This document shows positions 36,757-45,305 of a stretch of 64,000 bases of DNA, one piece after another (within the stretch, counting starts at the first letter, position 1; each line of letters begins with the position of its first letter). The position numbers and the translations under genes were made by a program. The stretch is taken from contig NZ_CP090984.1 of the NCBI RefSeq assembly GCF_021513155.1, forward strand, positions 26,997 through 90,996, read 5' to 3'. Below the pieces are notes generated by a model. The model was not told the DNA's origin, made no database searches, and saw nothing but the letters and a program-made list of their open reading frames with translations. Source of the DNA: Jeotgalibaca sp. MA1X17-3 (lineage in GTDB: Bacteria; Bacillota; Bacilli; Lactobacillales; Aerococcaceae).

Positions 36757-37010
36757 TGGCACCTCACTGTTTGTTTCACTAATTTACAGTGTTGCCTTGG
36801 CATGTGAGGGATAAAGATAGTGGGAGTGATTATTTTAGGCGAAAAATTACAACTAGGAATCGTAGGAGTTTAGATATCAATAGGAATAAATTTATATTCG
36901 ATCTTTATTCCTTATATATGTACTCAATCAAATAATACCTCACTATCAAAAAGTTAGATTTTTCTAATAAAACATTACAATAAATTTGTATCAAAAACAA
37001 TCGATTATGA
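36757..37010 (+). pseudogene. Broken copy of the MATE exporter gene ends
   Basis: The sequence GGTGGCACCTCACTGTTTGTTTC matches the MATE gene at about 13630. It jumps directly to sequence matching 14375-14632 (TAGTGGGAGTGATTATTTTAGG, then GATATCAATAGGAATA, and the 3' spacer up to ACAATAAATTTGTA). About 720 bp are deleted between the two parts and point changes have added stops. It is a decayed second copy 22 kb from the intact gene. Confidence 0.85.
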
Positions 37011-37056
37011 GACGAAATTAAATGACCCCTTTTATTTAAGAAAGGAGGTCATTTTT

Positions 37057-37110
37057 TGTATCATAAGTTGTTTCTTTAACTACATCTCTTTAACTACCTT
37101 TTATGATACA
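37057..37110. promoter_or_regulatory. Resolvase-site-like inverted repeat
   Basis: TGTATCATAA at 37057-37066 and TTATGATACA at 37101-37110 are perfect inverted repeats just upstream of the resolvase gene. The dead resolvase at 63093 has the same arms (TGTATCAT / ATGATACA) with a spacer 12 bp shorter. They are probably res subsite arms or operators of this resolvase family. Confidence 0.7.
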
Positions 37111-37148
37111 ATTAACGTAAGTGAGTAAAGTGAGAAAGGAAGAAGAAC

Positions 37149-37712
37149 ATGAGTGGATATTTATATGGCTATGCCCGAGTTAGTACGCATTCACAAGAAT
37201 TAAATCGTCAATTGGATTTACTCAACGAACAAAATTGCAATGAAATCCTAACTGAAAAAATGACTGGGACCAAAGTGAATCGGCCACAACTAAATCGTCT
37301 AAAAGACAAGTTACGACCTGGCGATACGGTGATTGTGGAAAGTTTTTCTCGATTGGGTCGTAGCACCAAAGATTTAATTGATTTGGTAAATTATTTTGAA
37401 GAACATGAAGTAAAACTTGTCAGTTTGAAAGAAAATTTCGATACAAGTACACCCCATGGACGCTTAATGATGACAGTTTTCCAAGCGTTTAGTCAGTTTG
37501 AACGTGATTTAATTGTCGAACGTACCAAAGAAGGTCTGAAAAGTGCCCGTGCCAGGGGTCGTAAAGGTGGACGTCCACGTGTTAACCAGAAAGATATTGA
37601 TCGAGCAGTAAAATTGTATGAGAGCCAAACATACAGCGTAAAAGAAATTACTGAAATGACTAACATCAGTAAAGCTACTCTTTACCGCTATCTAAATAAC
37701 AAGAAAAAATAA
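37149..37712 (+). CDS. Serine resolvase/invertase family recombinase
   Basis: A 187-residue small serine recombinase. The catalytic Ser lies in YARVSTHSQELNRQ near residue 13, and VESFSRLGRSTKDL holds the conserved SRLGR arginines. The region after about 140 is the DNA-binding HTH (SVKEITEMTNISKATLYRYL). It probably resolves plasmid multimers or transposon cointegrates at the adjacent inverted repeat. AAAGGAAGAAG precedes the ATG. A dead sister copy is at 63093-63642; the protein at 61231 belongs to a different branch. Confidence 0.93.
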   Translation: MSGYLYGYARVSTHSQELNRQLDLLNEQNCNEILTEKMTGTKVNRPQLNRLKDKLRPGDTVIVESFSRLGRSTKDLIDLVNYFEEHEVKLVSLKENFDTSTPHGRLMMTVFQAFSQFERDLIVERTKEGLKSARARGRKGGRPRVNQKDIDRAVKLYESQTYSVKEITEMTNISKATLYRYLNNKKK

Positions 37713-37768
37713 AGCATTGCGCCCTTCTCAGTAAGGTGGTTTGTCAATGCAAGAAAAGGAGTACTAAA

Positions 37769-38170
37769 ATGAATGTGGAACAAATGATTTATAAAGCAGC
37801 AACAGATTTAATTGAAAAAAGGTATCCTTCTGGCTGGGGTGGCGCATCAGCAATGTATACTGAAGATGGTGTCATTTTAACTAGCATATCACCCGATGTT
37901 ATTAATGCTTCAACCGAATTATGCATGGAAACAGGTGCAATCCTTGAAGCCCATAAACTCAACACTAAGGTCACACATACGATTTGCGTTGTAAGAGATA
38001 ACGAAAACGCTGATTTTAAAGTTTTAACTCCTTGTGGTGTATGTCAAGAAAGACTTTTTTACTGGGGAGAAGATGTGAAGGCAGCTGTAACTAATTCAGA
38101 CGGTAACTTGGAATATAAAACATTAAAGGAAATACAGCCCTATCACTGGTACAAGGCCTATACAAAGTGA
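37769..38170 (+). CDS. Cytidine deaminase-like protein
   Basis: A 133-residue zinc deaminase of the cytidine/blasticidin-S deaminase group. The zinc ligands are visible as Cys in ELCMETGAILEA, with the catalytic Glu in the same motif, and PCGVCQERLFYWG. ATG 37769 follows AAAAGGAG by eight bases. Proteins of this size either salvage cytidine or detoxify nucleoside antibiotics. The sequence does not decide between these. It follows the resolvase gene by 56 bp. Confidence 0.85.
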   Translation: MNVEQMIYKAATDLIEKRYPSGWGGASAMYTEDGVILTSISPDVINASTELCMETGAILEAHKLNTKVTHTICVVRDNENADFKVLTPCGVCQERLFYWGEDVKAAVTNSDGNLEYKTLKEIQPYHWYKAYTK

Positions 38171-38283
38171 CTTAATAGATATTTACTTATAAAGCAGTCT
38201 CATTTAAAATTCTTGTTTTTAAGCCATTTAATTCTATTTTCAAAATATAAAGTACACTTTATAAATAAGAAAGGATTGTTGAT

Positions 38284-38973
38284 ATGGTCAAAATAACAAA
38301 GGAAATCTATGAACAAATAAAAATGGATCTTCCAAGAATAGAGGAGAGTCTATCTTCAAAAAATGGCTCCCAAAAATTATGGAGAAAATTAAGAAGTAAA
38401 TATTCTATTCTGTTACCTGGATTAACGGACCATGTCAAAGAGTCAGGGAAATCGGCCTATCATGGAAGCGAATTTGATTACCGGCCAGAACTTGAACAAT
38501 TAATAGAAGCTATACTAGCTTATATGATTGTCAATCCCGTGGAGCAACAATCCAATGAGGAAATAAATAATGAAGGAAGTGAATTATTAAACCAATCTCT
38601 CCCTCGGTCAATAGATGAAATAATTAATGAGAAAATAGAAGAATCGAAGATATACATAAGATCTAAGGAATCTAAACAGAAACAAATTGCATTAGAGAAA
38701 ATTTGGGATACTTTCGAAAGGTTAAAGACAATTTATGGAAAAGATAAAAAGAAATCTATAAATAAGCTAATTGATATAGTTAGTAAAAAATCACCAGTAA
38801 CAAAAGAATTGTTAAGTAAAGAATTTGATGAATTAACAAAAATCGGAAATGCTTACCATATTAGGCATTTTGAAATTGGAAAAGAGCCTATTCATTCAGA
38901 TGAATTTAGAGAGTATTTATATTTCAGAGTTTTAAGCTTAATAAGTTATTGCCTAAATGAAGTGAACATATAA
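38284..38973 (+). CDS. Uncharacterised protein with Abi/HEPN-like C-terminus
   Basis: A 229-residue soluble, mainly helical protein. The C-terminal part (NKLIDIVSKKS ... IGNAYHIRHFEIGKEPI ... YLYFRVLSLISYCL) resembles the C-terminal domain of some abortive-infection proteins, with an RH motif followed by a final helix pair. This likeness is from memory and weak. AAAGGATTG precedes the ATG. It is a single gene between the deaminase and the YopX-like gene, in a spot where phage-defence cargo is common. Confidence 0.6.
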   Translation: MVKITKEIYEQIKMDLPRIEESLSSKNGSQKLWRKLRSKYSILLPGLTDHVKESGKSAYHGSEFDYRPELEQLIEAILAYMIVNPVEQQSNEEINNEGSELLNQSLPRSIDEIINEKIEESKIYIRSKESKQKQIALEKIWDTFERLKTIYGKDKKKSINKLIDIVSKKSPVTKELLSKEFDELTKIGNAYHIRHFEIGKEPIHSDEFREYLYFRVLSLISYCLNEVNI

Positions 38974-39119
38974 TGAATGAAAATAACGTGTTTTAAGCCT
39001 ATTTCAGATTTAAATATGAGTAACTACCCACGAACCCACCTTAAAACACGTTTTGATTTTATGGTTACTAAGTCTTTAGATTATTTTACTAAATTAACTA
39101 TCAATCAGGAGGAAGCATT

Positions 39120-39503
39120 ATGAGAGAAATAGAGTTTAGGGTGTTCGATTTATATGAAGGTAAAGTACTGTATGGAGATCAAATTCCAAAAAAAGGGGTA
39201 GGTCTTTTAGAAAGCATTCGCCAATTATCAGGAAATAGCTACGAGTTAAGTCAATACACAGAGATAGCCGATTTAGAGGGGAAGAAAATATATGAAGGGG
39301 ATATCGTTGAAGTTTTAGATATAAAGATTATTAATTATGAAATCCATAATAATATACTAGGTGAAGGAATAGTAAAATATATCTCGGGAATTCCTACTGT
39401 AACATTTACAAATAAAGGTGAAATCTATACTTTTTCACTTAATGATAGAGAACATGAATTCAGAGTGACTGGGAATCGTCTAGAAAATAAAAGTTTTAGG
39501 TAA
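39120..39503 (+). CDS. YopX-family protein
   Basis: A 127-residue protein with the YopX pattern: REIEFRVFDLYEGKV at the start, LSQYTEIADLEGKKIYEGDIVEV in the middle (usually QYTGLKDKNGKEIYEGDIV), and a beta-rich second half. YopX proteins come mostly from phages and integrated elements of Firmicutes. Their function is unknown. CAGGAGGAAG precedes the ATG. Here it may be a phage-derived leftover. Confidence 0.85.
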   Translation: MREIEFRVFDLYEGKVLYGDQIPKKGVGLLESIRQLSGNSYELSQYTEIADLEGKKIYEGDIVEVLDIKIINYEIHNNILGEGIVKYISGIPTVTFTNKGEIYTFSLNDREHEFRVTGNRLENKSFR

Positions 39504-39845
39504 GAGAATATCGCTCAAAATTTTCTAAAGCTGGAAATGATTAAGAAATTATAATATTTTCTGCTGCTGCCACCAGGTTAGTATTGCTAATCTTTATTAT
39601 AGTCAATACTCAAGAGTAATGACTATGTAGCTCCCTAGGTATACTTGATATAAAAATCACATATATTAATTCTATAAAATTATTATTAATATTAAAATTG
39701 ATTTTATAAAAATGGATAAACTCATTTACATTGGTAGAAAAGCATAGAAATGAAACAATTAGTTGAAATTTTTTTATAACTTCCAGTTGGGACTTGTTTA
39801 ACTTAAAAGGAAGTTATATAATTATTTCACATAGGAGGTTTTATA
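39504..39845. other. Spacer containing an orphan palindrome
   Basis: About 340 bp with no gene. It holds the 28-bp palindrome at 39599-39626 that is repeated near the resolvase at 61231, and CATAGGAGG just before the SDR gene. Confidence 0.5.
39599..39626. repeat. 28-bp palindrome, orphan copy
   Basis: ATAGTCAATACTC and GAGTAATGACTAT flank AA. It is nearly identical to the palindrome at 61120-61147, which stands 84 bp before a resolvase gene. This is probably a recombination site left without its recombinase. Confidence 0.7.
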
Positions 39846-40592
39846 ATGGATTTTAAAAATGAAATTGCAATCGTAACAGGAGGGGCCCAAGGAATTGGGA
39901 AAGAAGTAGTGAAAGGAATTATTGAGGGTGGAGGAAAAGTAATCATCGTTGATATAAATGAACGAGTAGCAAAAGAAACGGTGGATGAACTTGGTGATGC
40001 AGTCTCTTTCTATAAAATGGATTTGGGAGATTCTGATCAAATTAGAATAACAATGAAACAAATCATAGAGGATTTTGAAAAAATTGATATTCTTATCAAT
40101 TGCGGTGGAATTGTTAGTACAAAACCTTTTCAAGATATATCACAAGAAGAATGGAATCGTGTGTTATCTATTAACTTGACCGGGACATTTGCAACTTGTC
40201 AATCAATCTATTCTCATTTTATAGAAAATAAAGGCGGAAGAATTGTCAACGTATCCTCTGTTGCAGGTAAGATTGGTGGGGGACTTTTAGGGACTTCTGC
40301 CTATGCTACCTCTAAAGCAGGAGTCAATGGCTTAACAAAGGCAATCGCTAAAGAAGGTGGCAAGTACGGTATTCGTTGTAATGCAGTATGTCCATCCTAT
40401 ACAAATACAGCAATGACAAATAATTTAAAAGAAAATAAAGAGTTAGAAGCAAAAGTTATTAATATGATTCCATTAGGACGCCGTGCTGAACCAAATGAAA
40501 TTGCTCAAATGATTTTATTTTTTGCTTCTAATTTGGCAAGCTTTGTAAACGGTGAAATTGGAGACTGTGATGGGGGGATCGTACTGGATTAA
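39846..40592 (+). CDS. SDR-family NAD(P)-dependent oxidoreductase
   Basis: A 248-residue short-chain dehydrogenase: TGGAQGIGKEV dinucleotide-binding loop near residue 13, acidic residue VDIN after strand 2 (suggesting NAD), NCGG instead of the usual NNAG, catalytic Ser in NVSSVAG, and YATSK. It belongs to the large group that oxidises sugars, sugar acids or polyols. The following gene, 20 bp on, is a sugar-acid permease, so oxidation of an imported aldonate or ketogluconate is likely. ATAGGAGG precedes the ATG. Confidence 0.9.
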   Translation: MDFKNEIAIVTGGAQGIGKEVVKGIIEGGGKVIIVDINERVAKETVDELGDAVSFYKMDLGDSDQIRITMKQIIEDFEKIDILINCGGIVSTKPFQDISQEEWNRVLSINLTGTFATCQSIYSHFIENKGGRIVNVSSVAGKIGGGLLGTSAYATSKAGVNGLTKAIAKEGGKYGIRCNAVCPSYTNTAMTNNLKENKELEAKVINMIPLGRRAEPNEIAQMILFFASNLASFVNGEIGDCDGGIVLD

Positions 40593-40612
40593 GCCAGTAT
40601 GTAAATAAGACT

Positions 40613-41566
40613 ATGGCAACCTTTATAGAAAAAATTAAAAAAATTAAGATTCCAGGTGATACCATTGTGATTCCTATGTTTATTGGAGTCACCATTGCCT
40701 CATTATTCCCACAAGTATTTGAGATAGGTGGATTTACGACAGCAATGATCAAAGGAACAGGCCCTCTGGTTGGGGTGTTTATGCTCTTTATTGGTGCTTC
40801 TTTATCGTTTAAAAATGCACCAAAAGCAATGATGCGTGGTGGAGTAATCATTTTTGTTAAAGTTGCTATTTCAGTTATTATTGGACTGAGTGTGGCTAAA
40901 TTCATGAATAATAGTTTGTTCGGGTTGAGTTCCCTTGCCATTATTGGAGCAATGTCTGTAGCGAACAATGCATTATATTCTGGAATTACAGCCAGCTACG
41001 GTACAGAGATTGATCGGGGTGCAGTCGCAATGACAACTATTAGTGTAGGACCGACTGTTGCTATGATTGCATTGAGTTCTTCTGGACAAGCAAATATTCC
41101 ATTTCTACAAATTATAGGTTCTATTCTTCCGTTAGTTTTAGGAATGTTGTTGGGTAATTTTAGCCCTTTTCTTAAGAAACACTTAACGGCAGGAATAACG
41201 CCTATCATTATTGTATTAGGTTTTGTATTAGGTGCGAATATGAATTTCCGGCAATTGATATCAGGTGGCTTCGCAGGAATTTTACTTGGATTAATTGTTG
41301 TTGGAGTTGGAGGTGTTTTTTGTATCCTTGCCGATAAAGCTACAGGTGGTACAGGGATTGCAGGAGCAGCAATATCGAGTACAGCAGCTAGTGCAGTTGC
41401 AACACCAGCTGCTATTGCTTTAATCGATCCGAATTTAGCAAGTTTAGTGGCTGTTGCTACGCCACAAATTGCAGCATCTGTAATTGTTACAGCTATTTTA
41501 ACCCCAATGCTAACAGGTTACATAGCAAAGCACAGTAAAAAAAGCTCTGTAACAACTTTGATTTAA
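40613..41566 (+). CDS. KdgT-type 2-keto-3-deoxygluconate permease
   Basis: A 317-residue transporter with about ten membrane segments and the family start KIPGDTIVIPMFIGVTIASLFPQ, TGGTGIAGAAISSTAASAVATPAAIALIDP near residue 245 and a hydrophobic end. KdgT carriers import 2-keto-3-deoxygluconate or similar sugar acids with protons. It forms an operon with the upstream SDR gene and is followed by a strong terminator. The exact substrate is not known. Confidence 0.9.
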   Translation: MATFIEKIKKIKIPGDTIVIPMFIGVTIASLFPQVFEIGGFTTAMIKGTGPLVGVFMLFIGASLSFKNAPKAMMRGGVIIFVKVAISVIIGLSVAKFMNNSLFGLSSLAIIGAMSVANNALYSGITASYGTEIDRGAVAMTTISVGPTVAMIALSSSGQANIPFLQIIGSILPLVLGMLLGNFSPFLKKHLTAGITPIIIVLGFVLGANMNFRQLISGGFAGILLGLIVVGVGGVFCILADKATGGTGIAGAAISSTAASAVATPAAIALIDPNLASLVAVATPQIAASVIVTAILTPMLTGYIAKHSKKSSVTTLI

Positions 41567-41596
41567 TCTATTTGATGAATACTTAATTCTGAATAG

Positions 41597-41644
41597 AATG
41601 CCTCCTTCTCTTTGATTAAAAAAGAGGAGAAGGCATTTTTATTT
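41597..41644 (+). terminator. Rho-independent terminator after kdgT
   Basis: AATGCCTCCTTCTCTTT pairs with AAGAGGAGAAGGCATT around a GATTAA-type loop, followed by a T-rich tract. Confidence 0.88.
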
Positions 41645-41661
41645 TATCTTCAACTATAATA

Positions 41662-41758
41662 GGCTCTTCGTCAAATTGGGTTGGTTACCACAAATCTGAT
41701 GAAGAATGAGAGTCACATAATGAATGCTTTCCAACGAACCGTTGGAGAGCATTTTTTT
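41662..41758. mobile_element. Left-end fragment of an ISL3-family element
   Basis: These 97 bp are almost identical to the left end of the complete element at 31791, including the GGCTCTTCGTCAAAT tip and the terminator hairpin (TGCTTTCCAAC ... GTTGGAGAGCA plus seven T). The match ends exactly after the T tract, where different sequence begins. Confidence 0.88.
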
Positions 41759-41945
41759 GTTCGCCCAGCATGGGCGAACTCTAACGGGTGCAAGTCCCGA
41801 ATGCGACCGGACAGTGGTAAGCATATAGTTGAGGGCAGGGGTGTCTACCGTGAGGTGGAATCTGAAGAAAAACTATATTTAGTCAAGAGAAAAATTGAAA
41901 TATGTTTCAATAAAGACATTCATAAAAATGGGCATAACAAATAAG
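41759..41945 (+). mobile_element. Truncated 5' part of a group II intron
   Basis: The segment begins GTTCGCCCAGCATGGGCGAAC and continues with ACGGGTGCAAGTCCCG and GTGTCTACCGTGAGGTGGAATC. These motifs are typical of the first domain of bacterial group II introns with a GTGCG-like 5' end. It starts directly after the T tract of a terminator, which is where class C introns insert. About 190 bp remain, with no maturase gene, and the IS110 fragment follows. Confidence 0.6.
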
Positions 41946-41974
41946 CTTAATTTTAGTTTTTTTAAAAATTAAGC

Positions 41975-42541
41975 TTAAATTTTTTCGATGTATGTCACAT
42001 TATTTTTGAGTAAATAGAAAATAATACGTACTAACTTTTTTGCAACATGGCTTAAAGCAACATTGTAATGTTTTCCTTCTCTGATTTTTTTCTGCATGTA
42101 ATTACGAAATAAAGGTGAATGAATAGCAACTAATCGTGCAGCCTGATGTAAAGCCCATCGCAAAGAAGAGGAGCCTCGTTTCACCATCTTTCCTTTTCCA
42201 TCATGGCTTCCGGACTGATTAACTGAAGGTTCCATCCCTGAAAACGCAAGTAATTGTGCTGGGTTTTTAAAATTATTGATATTTCTCACTTCTGCAAGAA
42301 TAACACTCCCTAAGCGATTTGATATGCCAGGAATACTTGTAATTGGAGAATTAAGCTGGCGCATGAGTACATCAATTTGTTTGTCTACTGCCTTAATTTT
42401 CACAGTATAGAATTCAATAATTTCAATGGCTTGTATCATTTCTTGTTCAAGAATAGTTGAGACTTGACCAATAGAATTTTTAGCCAGATACCGAATTTCT
42501 TCCGCTAAATAATGCTCAAGTGAATATTGATGTTGAAACAA
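41975..42541 (-). pseudogene. IS110-family transposase, C-terminal half only
   Basis: 188 residues of an IS110-type transposase: a helical middle and the Transposase_20 domain (ITSIPGISNRLGSVILAEV ... PAQLLAFSGMEPSVNQSGSHDGKGKMVKRGSSSLRWALHQAA). The N-terminal DEDD nuclease half is missing; the frame begins at the junction with the oleate hydratase remnant. The element cannot be active by itself. Confidence 0.88.
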
Positions 42542-42589
42542 AAGTAGTACGCAACATTTTATTGACCAAAGAAGAAAAAATATAAGAAA

Positions 42590-43440
42590 TTTTCTTGACT
42601 GAACATGGTTTAGTTTTTATTACAAATAGTTCAATCACGAAAATTTCTACTCAAGGAGACCATAATGCCCCGGCATCAATAACTTAACCAAATACTCTCC
42701 AGATTTTGGAAATTCAGGAATCTTTTATAAGGATTTTAAGGATAAAAATTGATTTGTCTTAGTGACAATTACTTGGGGAAAACTTGGTATTGAACTCTAT
42801 ATTTATTATTTTAACACAGCGGGAATTTCGTATAGGTATAGTTGTTACTAGCGGTATAGTTATCATTAAAGGTTCAAATTGGCTAATAAACTTTATAATA
42901 TATCGTCAATAATATTATAAATATCAAAATGATCAATAGATTATCATGTGGGCTTATGGTTTATTATCAAATAAATCAGAAAATTATATTAAAAAACTAA
43001 TCGAAAAATGTTCTGGTCAAGAAATTGTTAAGGAATTATTGTATCACCTTGGAATAGTAGAAGAAGATATTAAAATGCTATCTAAAAATTCTTGTACAAT
43101 AGTTTCGATCTATGTGCCGTTTATTACTTCATATTTTATATTAAGAAAAGTAAAAATCGTCCTTTGGTGGTTCCAGATGGATCAAAAAAATTGGTGTTTA
43201 TTGAGAATTTTTCAGAAAAAATGAGATACTGTATTTACTACTGAAAATTCTGTCAGAATAGCTATGGAAACTGTTTACCAATTACTAAACATCGAAAGTG
43301 TATTCCTGAAGTATTTTCTACTGCTTATGATATTCGTGCACTTGCCAATGCCTTATGCTACTTAACAGACAAGCAGAAATATACAGAAACTAATCTACCT
43401 TTTAAAACATCATTTTATTTATGTCTAACGAAAAAATTAG
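42590..43440 (+). pseudogene. Oleate hydratase remnant
   Basis: Stretches in several frames match the second half of oleate hydratase (myosin-cross-reactive antigen): HGLVFITNSSITKISTQGDHN, PDFGNSGIFYKDF, MWAYGLLSNKSENYIKK, IVKELLYHLGIVEEDI, then RPLVVPDGSKK-like and DTVFTTENSVRIAMETVYQ. Indels and stops separate them and the N-terminal half is absent. The intact enzyme adds water to unsaturated fatty acids. The gene was probably cut by the IS110 insertion on its left. Confidence 0.8.
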
Positions 43441-43985
43441 TTGTGAGACAGAACATAACAATTTTAAAAAAGGCTCTGTGTCAATTCGCATTGCCCATTC
43501 TAAAATTGTAAAAAATAGAGTTGTTTTATGAAATTCATTCAACTAACTGTTAAATGAATTTTTTAGTGTCATATGATTGTAGGAAGAGGGGTAAATACTC
43601 TAATGCAAGGCAGACTGGAAGCGTAAAAGTAGTGAGAGTAGAGATCTATAGTATCGATATGAGGAAACAAGATGGTACCTTATTAAGAAGTGGAATTGCA
43701 AATTCAGATAACTTAAAAATGGTGAATAAGAAAGCGTACTAAAATAAAGGATGATGTAGTAGGTAAAGTAATCCATATTTATGTCTGAAGAAATTTTTTT
43801 GTAATATATTTTATTTTCTTCGAGGTATTGCAATAGATGGATTACTGACTAATTGTTTGGAAGAATAAAAAACAATTTTCTTTTTTACGTTTTGTCAGTT
43901 CAGATTCTGTAACTCTTTTGACAATTTATTAGTTGGTGAACCCTACTACTTTTTGTTGTACTTCATACTTAGAAATAACCAAAAC
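43441..43985. other. Spacer with a dhaS fragment
   Basis: About 545 bp without an intact gene. It contains the minus-strand dhaS fragment at 43750-43845. TTGACA near 43918 lacks a convincing -10 at the proper distance. Confidence 0.4.
43750..43845 (-). pseudogene. Short fragment of a dhaS-like regulator gene
   Basis: On the minus strand QYLEENKIYYKKISSDIN and DYFTYYI match residues about 84-112 of the intact DhaS at 53122 (LQYLEENKIYYKKIFLNIK, DYFVYYI). The orientation, divergent from gldA-dhaKLM, is the arrangement known for dhaS in lactococci. The original local regulator seems to have been destroyed. Confidence 0.75.
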
Positions 43986-44007
43986 GGACAAAGCAAACCT
44001 TTTGTCC
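43986..44007. promoter_or_regulatory. DhaS-type operator upstream of gldA-dhaKLM
   Basis: GGACAAAG-N6-TTTTGTCC is a palindrome that extends outwards to AAC...GTT. It has the same arms and spacing as the DhaS site described in Lactococcus lactis (GGACACAT-N6-ATTTGTCC). It lies 123 bp before the gldA start, a fitting place for an activator site. Confidence 0.8.
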
Positions 44008-44129
44008 GTTGAAATGATGGCGCTTACTAGGTAAACTAGATTTATAGTTAAATAATACGCTTTATTCGTTTATTACGCCATTTGATAGAGGTTTTATACA
44101 AATTTTTTAAAAAAATAGGAGGAAAAGAA

Positions 44130-45269
44130 ATGAGAAAAGCATTTATTAGTCCATCAAAATATGTCCAAGGTGAAAATGAATTATTAAATTTAGGGTTTTA
44201 TATTAAGTCATTAGGTGAATCAGCATTAGTTATCGGGAATCCCGATGATATCAATCGGGTTCAAGATAAATTGGATCAAACATCTAAACATTTCAGAGTC
44301 ACTTTACATTTAGCTGACTTTAGTGGAGAAGCAACACGAGAAGAAGTTGACCGTCTTAAAAAGCTAGCCAAAGAAAAAGGAGCAGATGTCATCGTTGGTT
44401 TAGGCGGGGGAAAAGCAATTGATACATCTAAAACAGTTGCGAACGGCCACAACTTAATTGTCTGTCCAACTATTGCAGCTACAGATGCACCAACTAGTCA
44501 TTCAGCTGTGTTGTATACAAAAGATCACCAATTTGATGATTATGCTTATTTTATTCAAAATCCTAGTGTAGTACTGATGGATACTACCGTAATTGCTCAA
44601 GCTCCAACCCGATTCTTAATCTCTGGTATGGGCGATGCTTTAGCTACTTATTATGAAGCGCGTGCAACACGCCGTTCAAATTCAAATGTAAATGCTGGAT
44701 TGCCTAATGGTTTTTATTCAGGAGATACTGAACCTGCGAAAGGAACAATTGCCTCTATCACGCTAGCTAGAGTCTGTTATGAAACGATTTTAGAAAGCGG
44801 CTATAATGCCAAAATTGCATGTGATAATAATGTTGTTACACCAGCACTAGAAAATATTATTGAAGCCAACACCTTATTATCTGGCCTAGGTTTTGAATCA
44901 GGCGGACTTGCTGCAGCCCATGCTATTTATAATGGTTTAACTGTTTTAAATGGTCCTCATAATTATTTCCATGGAGAGCAAGTAGCCTTTACAACTTTTG
45001 TTCAACTTATTCTTGAAGACGCACCAACAAAAGAAGTTGAAGAGTTATTAGATTTCAGTTTATCTGTTGGGTTACCTATTTCTTTAGCAGACTTAGATGT
45101 AGAAGAAGTGAATTATGAAGAAATTCTTAAAGTTGCACAAAAGGCTTGTATCCCTGAAGAATCTATCCATGCTATGCCGTTTAAAGTGACTCCTGAAAGC
45201 GTCGCTCAAGCGATTATTGCAGCTGATGCACTCGGACGTGACTACAAAAAACGTAAGACAATAAAATAA
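44130..45269 (+). CDS. gldA: Glycerol dehydrogenase
   Basis: A 379-residue iron/zinc-type glycerol dehydrogenase that oxidises glycerol to dihydroxyacetone with NAD. The NAD site GLGGGKAIDTSK is near residue 92, and metal and substrate residues lie in SGMGDALATYYEA, LAAAHAIYNGL (His near 252) and GPHNYFHGEQVAF. ATG 44130 follows TAGGAGGAAAAG; an earlier in-frame start at 44082 has no ribosome site. It is the first gene of the dihydroxyacetone operon behind the DhaS box. Confidence 0.95.
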   Translation: MRKAFISPSKYVQGENELLNLGFYIKSLGESALVIGNPDDINRVQDKLDQTSKHFRVTLHLADFSGEATREEVDRLKKLAKEKGADVIVGLGGGKAIDTSKTVANGHNLIVCPTIAATDAPTSHSAVLYTKDHQFDDYAYFIQNPSVVLMDTTVIAQAPTRFLISGMGDALATYYEARATRRSNSNVNAGLPNGFYSGDTEPAKGTIASITLARVCYETILESGYNAKIACDNNVVTPALENIIEANTLLSGLGFESGGLAAAHAIYNGLTVLNGPHNYFHGEQVAFTTFVQLILEDAPTKEVEELLDFSLSVGLPISLADLDVEEVNYEEILKVAQKACIPEESIHAMPFKVTPESVAQAIIAADALGRDYKKRKTIK

Positions 45270-45305
45270 TAAACGTTAAAAATATAAAGTAAAGGATGGA
45301 AATAG

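Noticed and set aside
41681..41944. Plus-strand frame across the ISL3 end and the intron scrap
   Set aside because: It joins two unrelated elements; the protein would be an artefact of the junction.
43554..43742. Short plus-strand frame of 62 codons
   Set aside because: It lies opposite part of the dhaS scrap, has no ribosome site and no family pattern.
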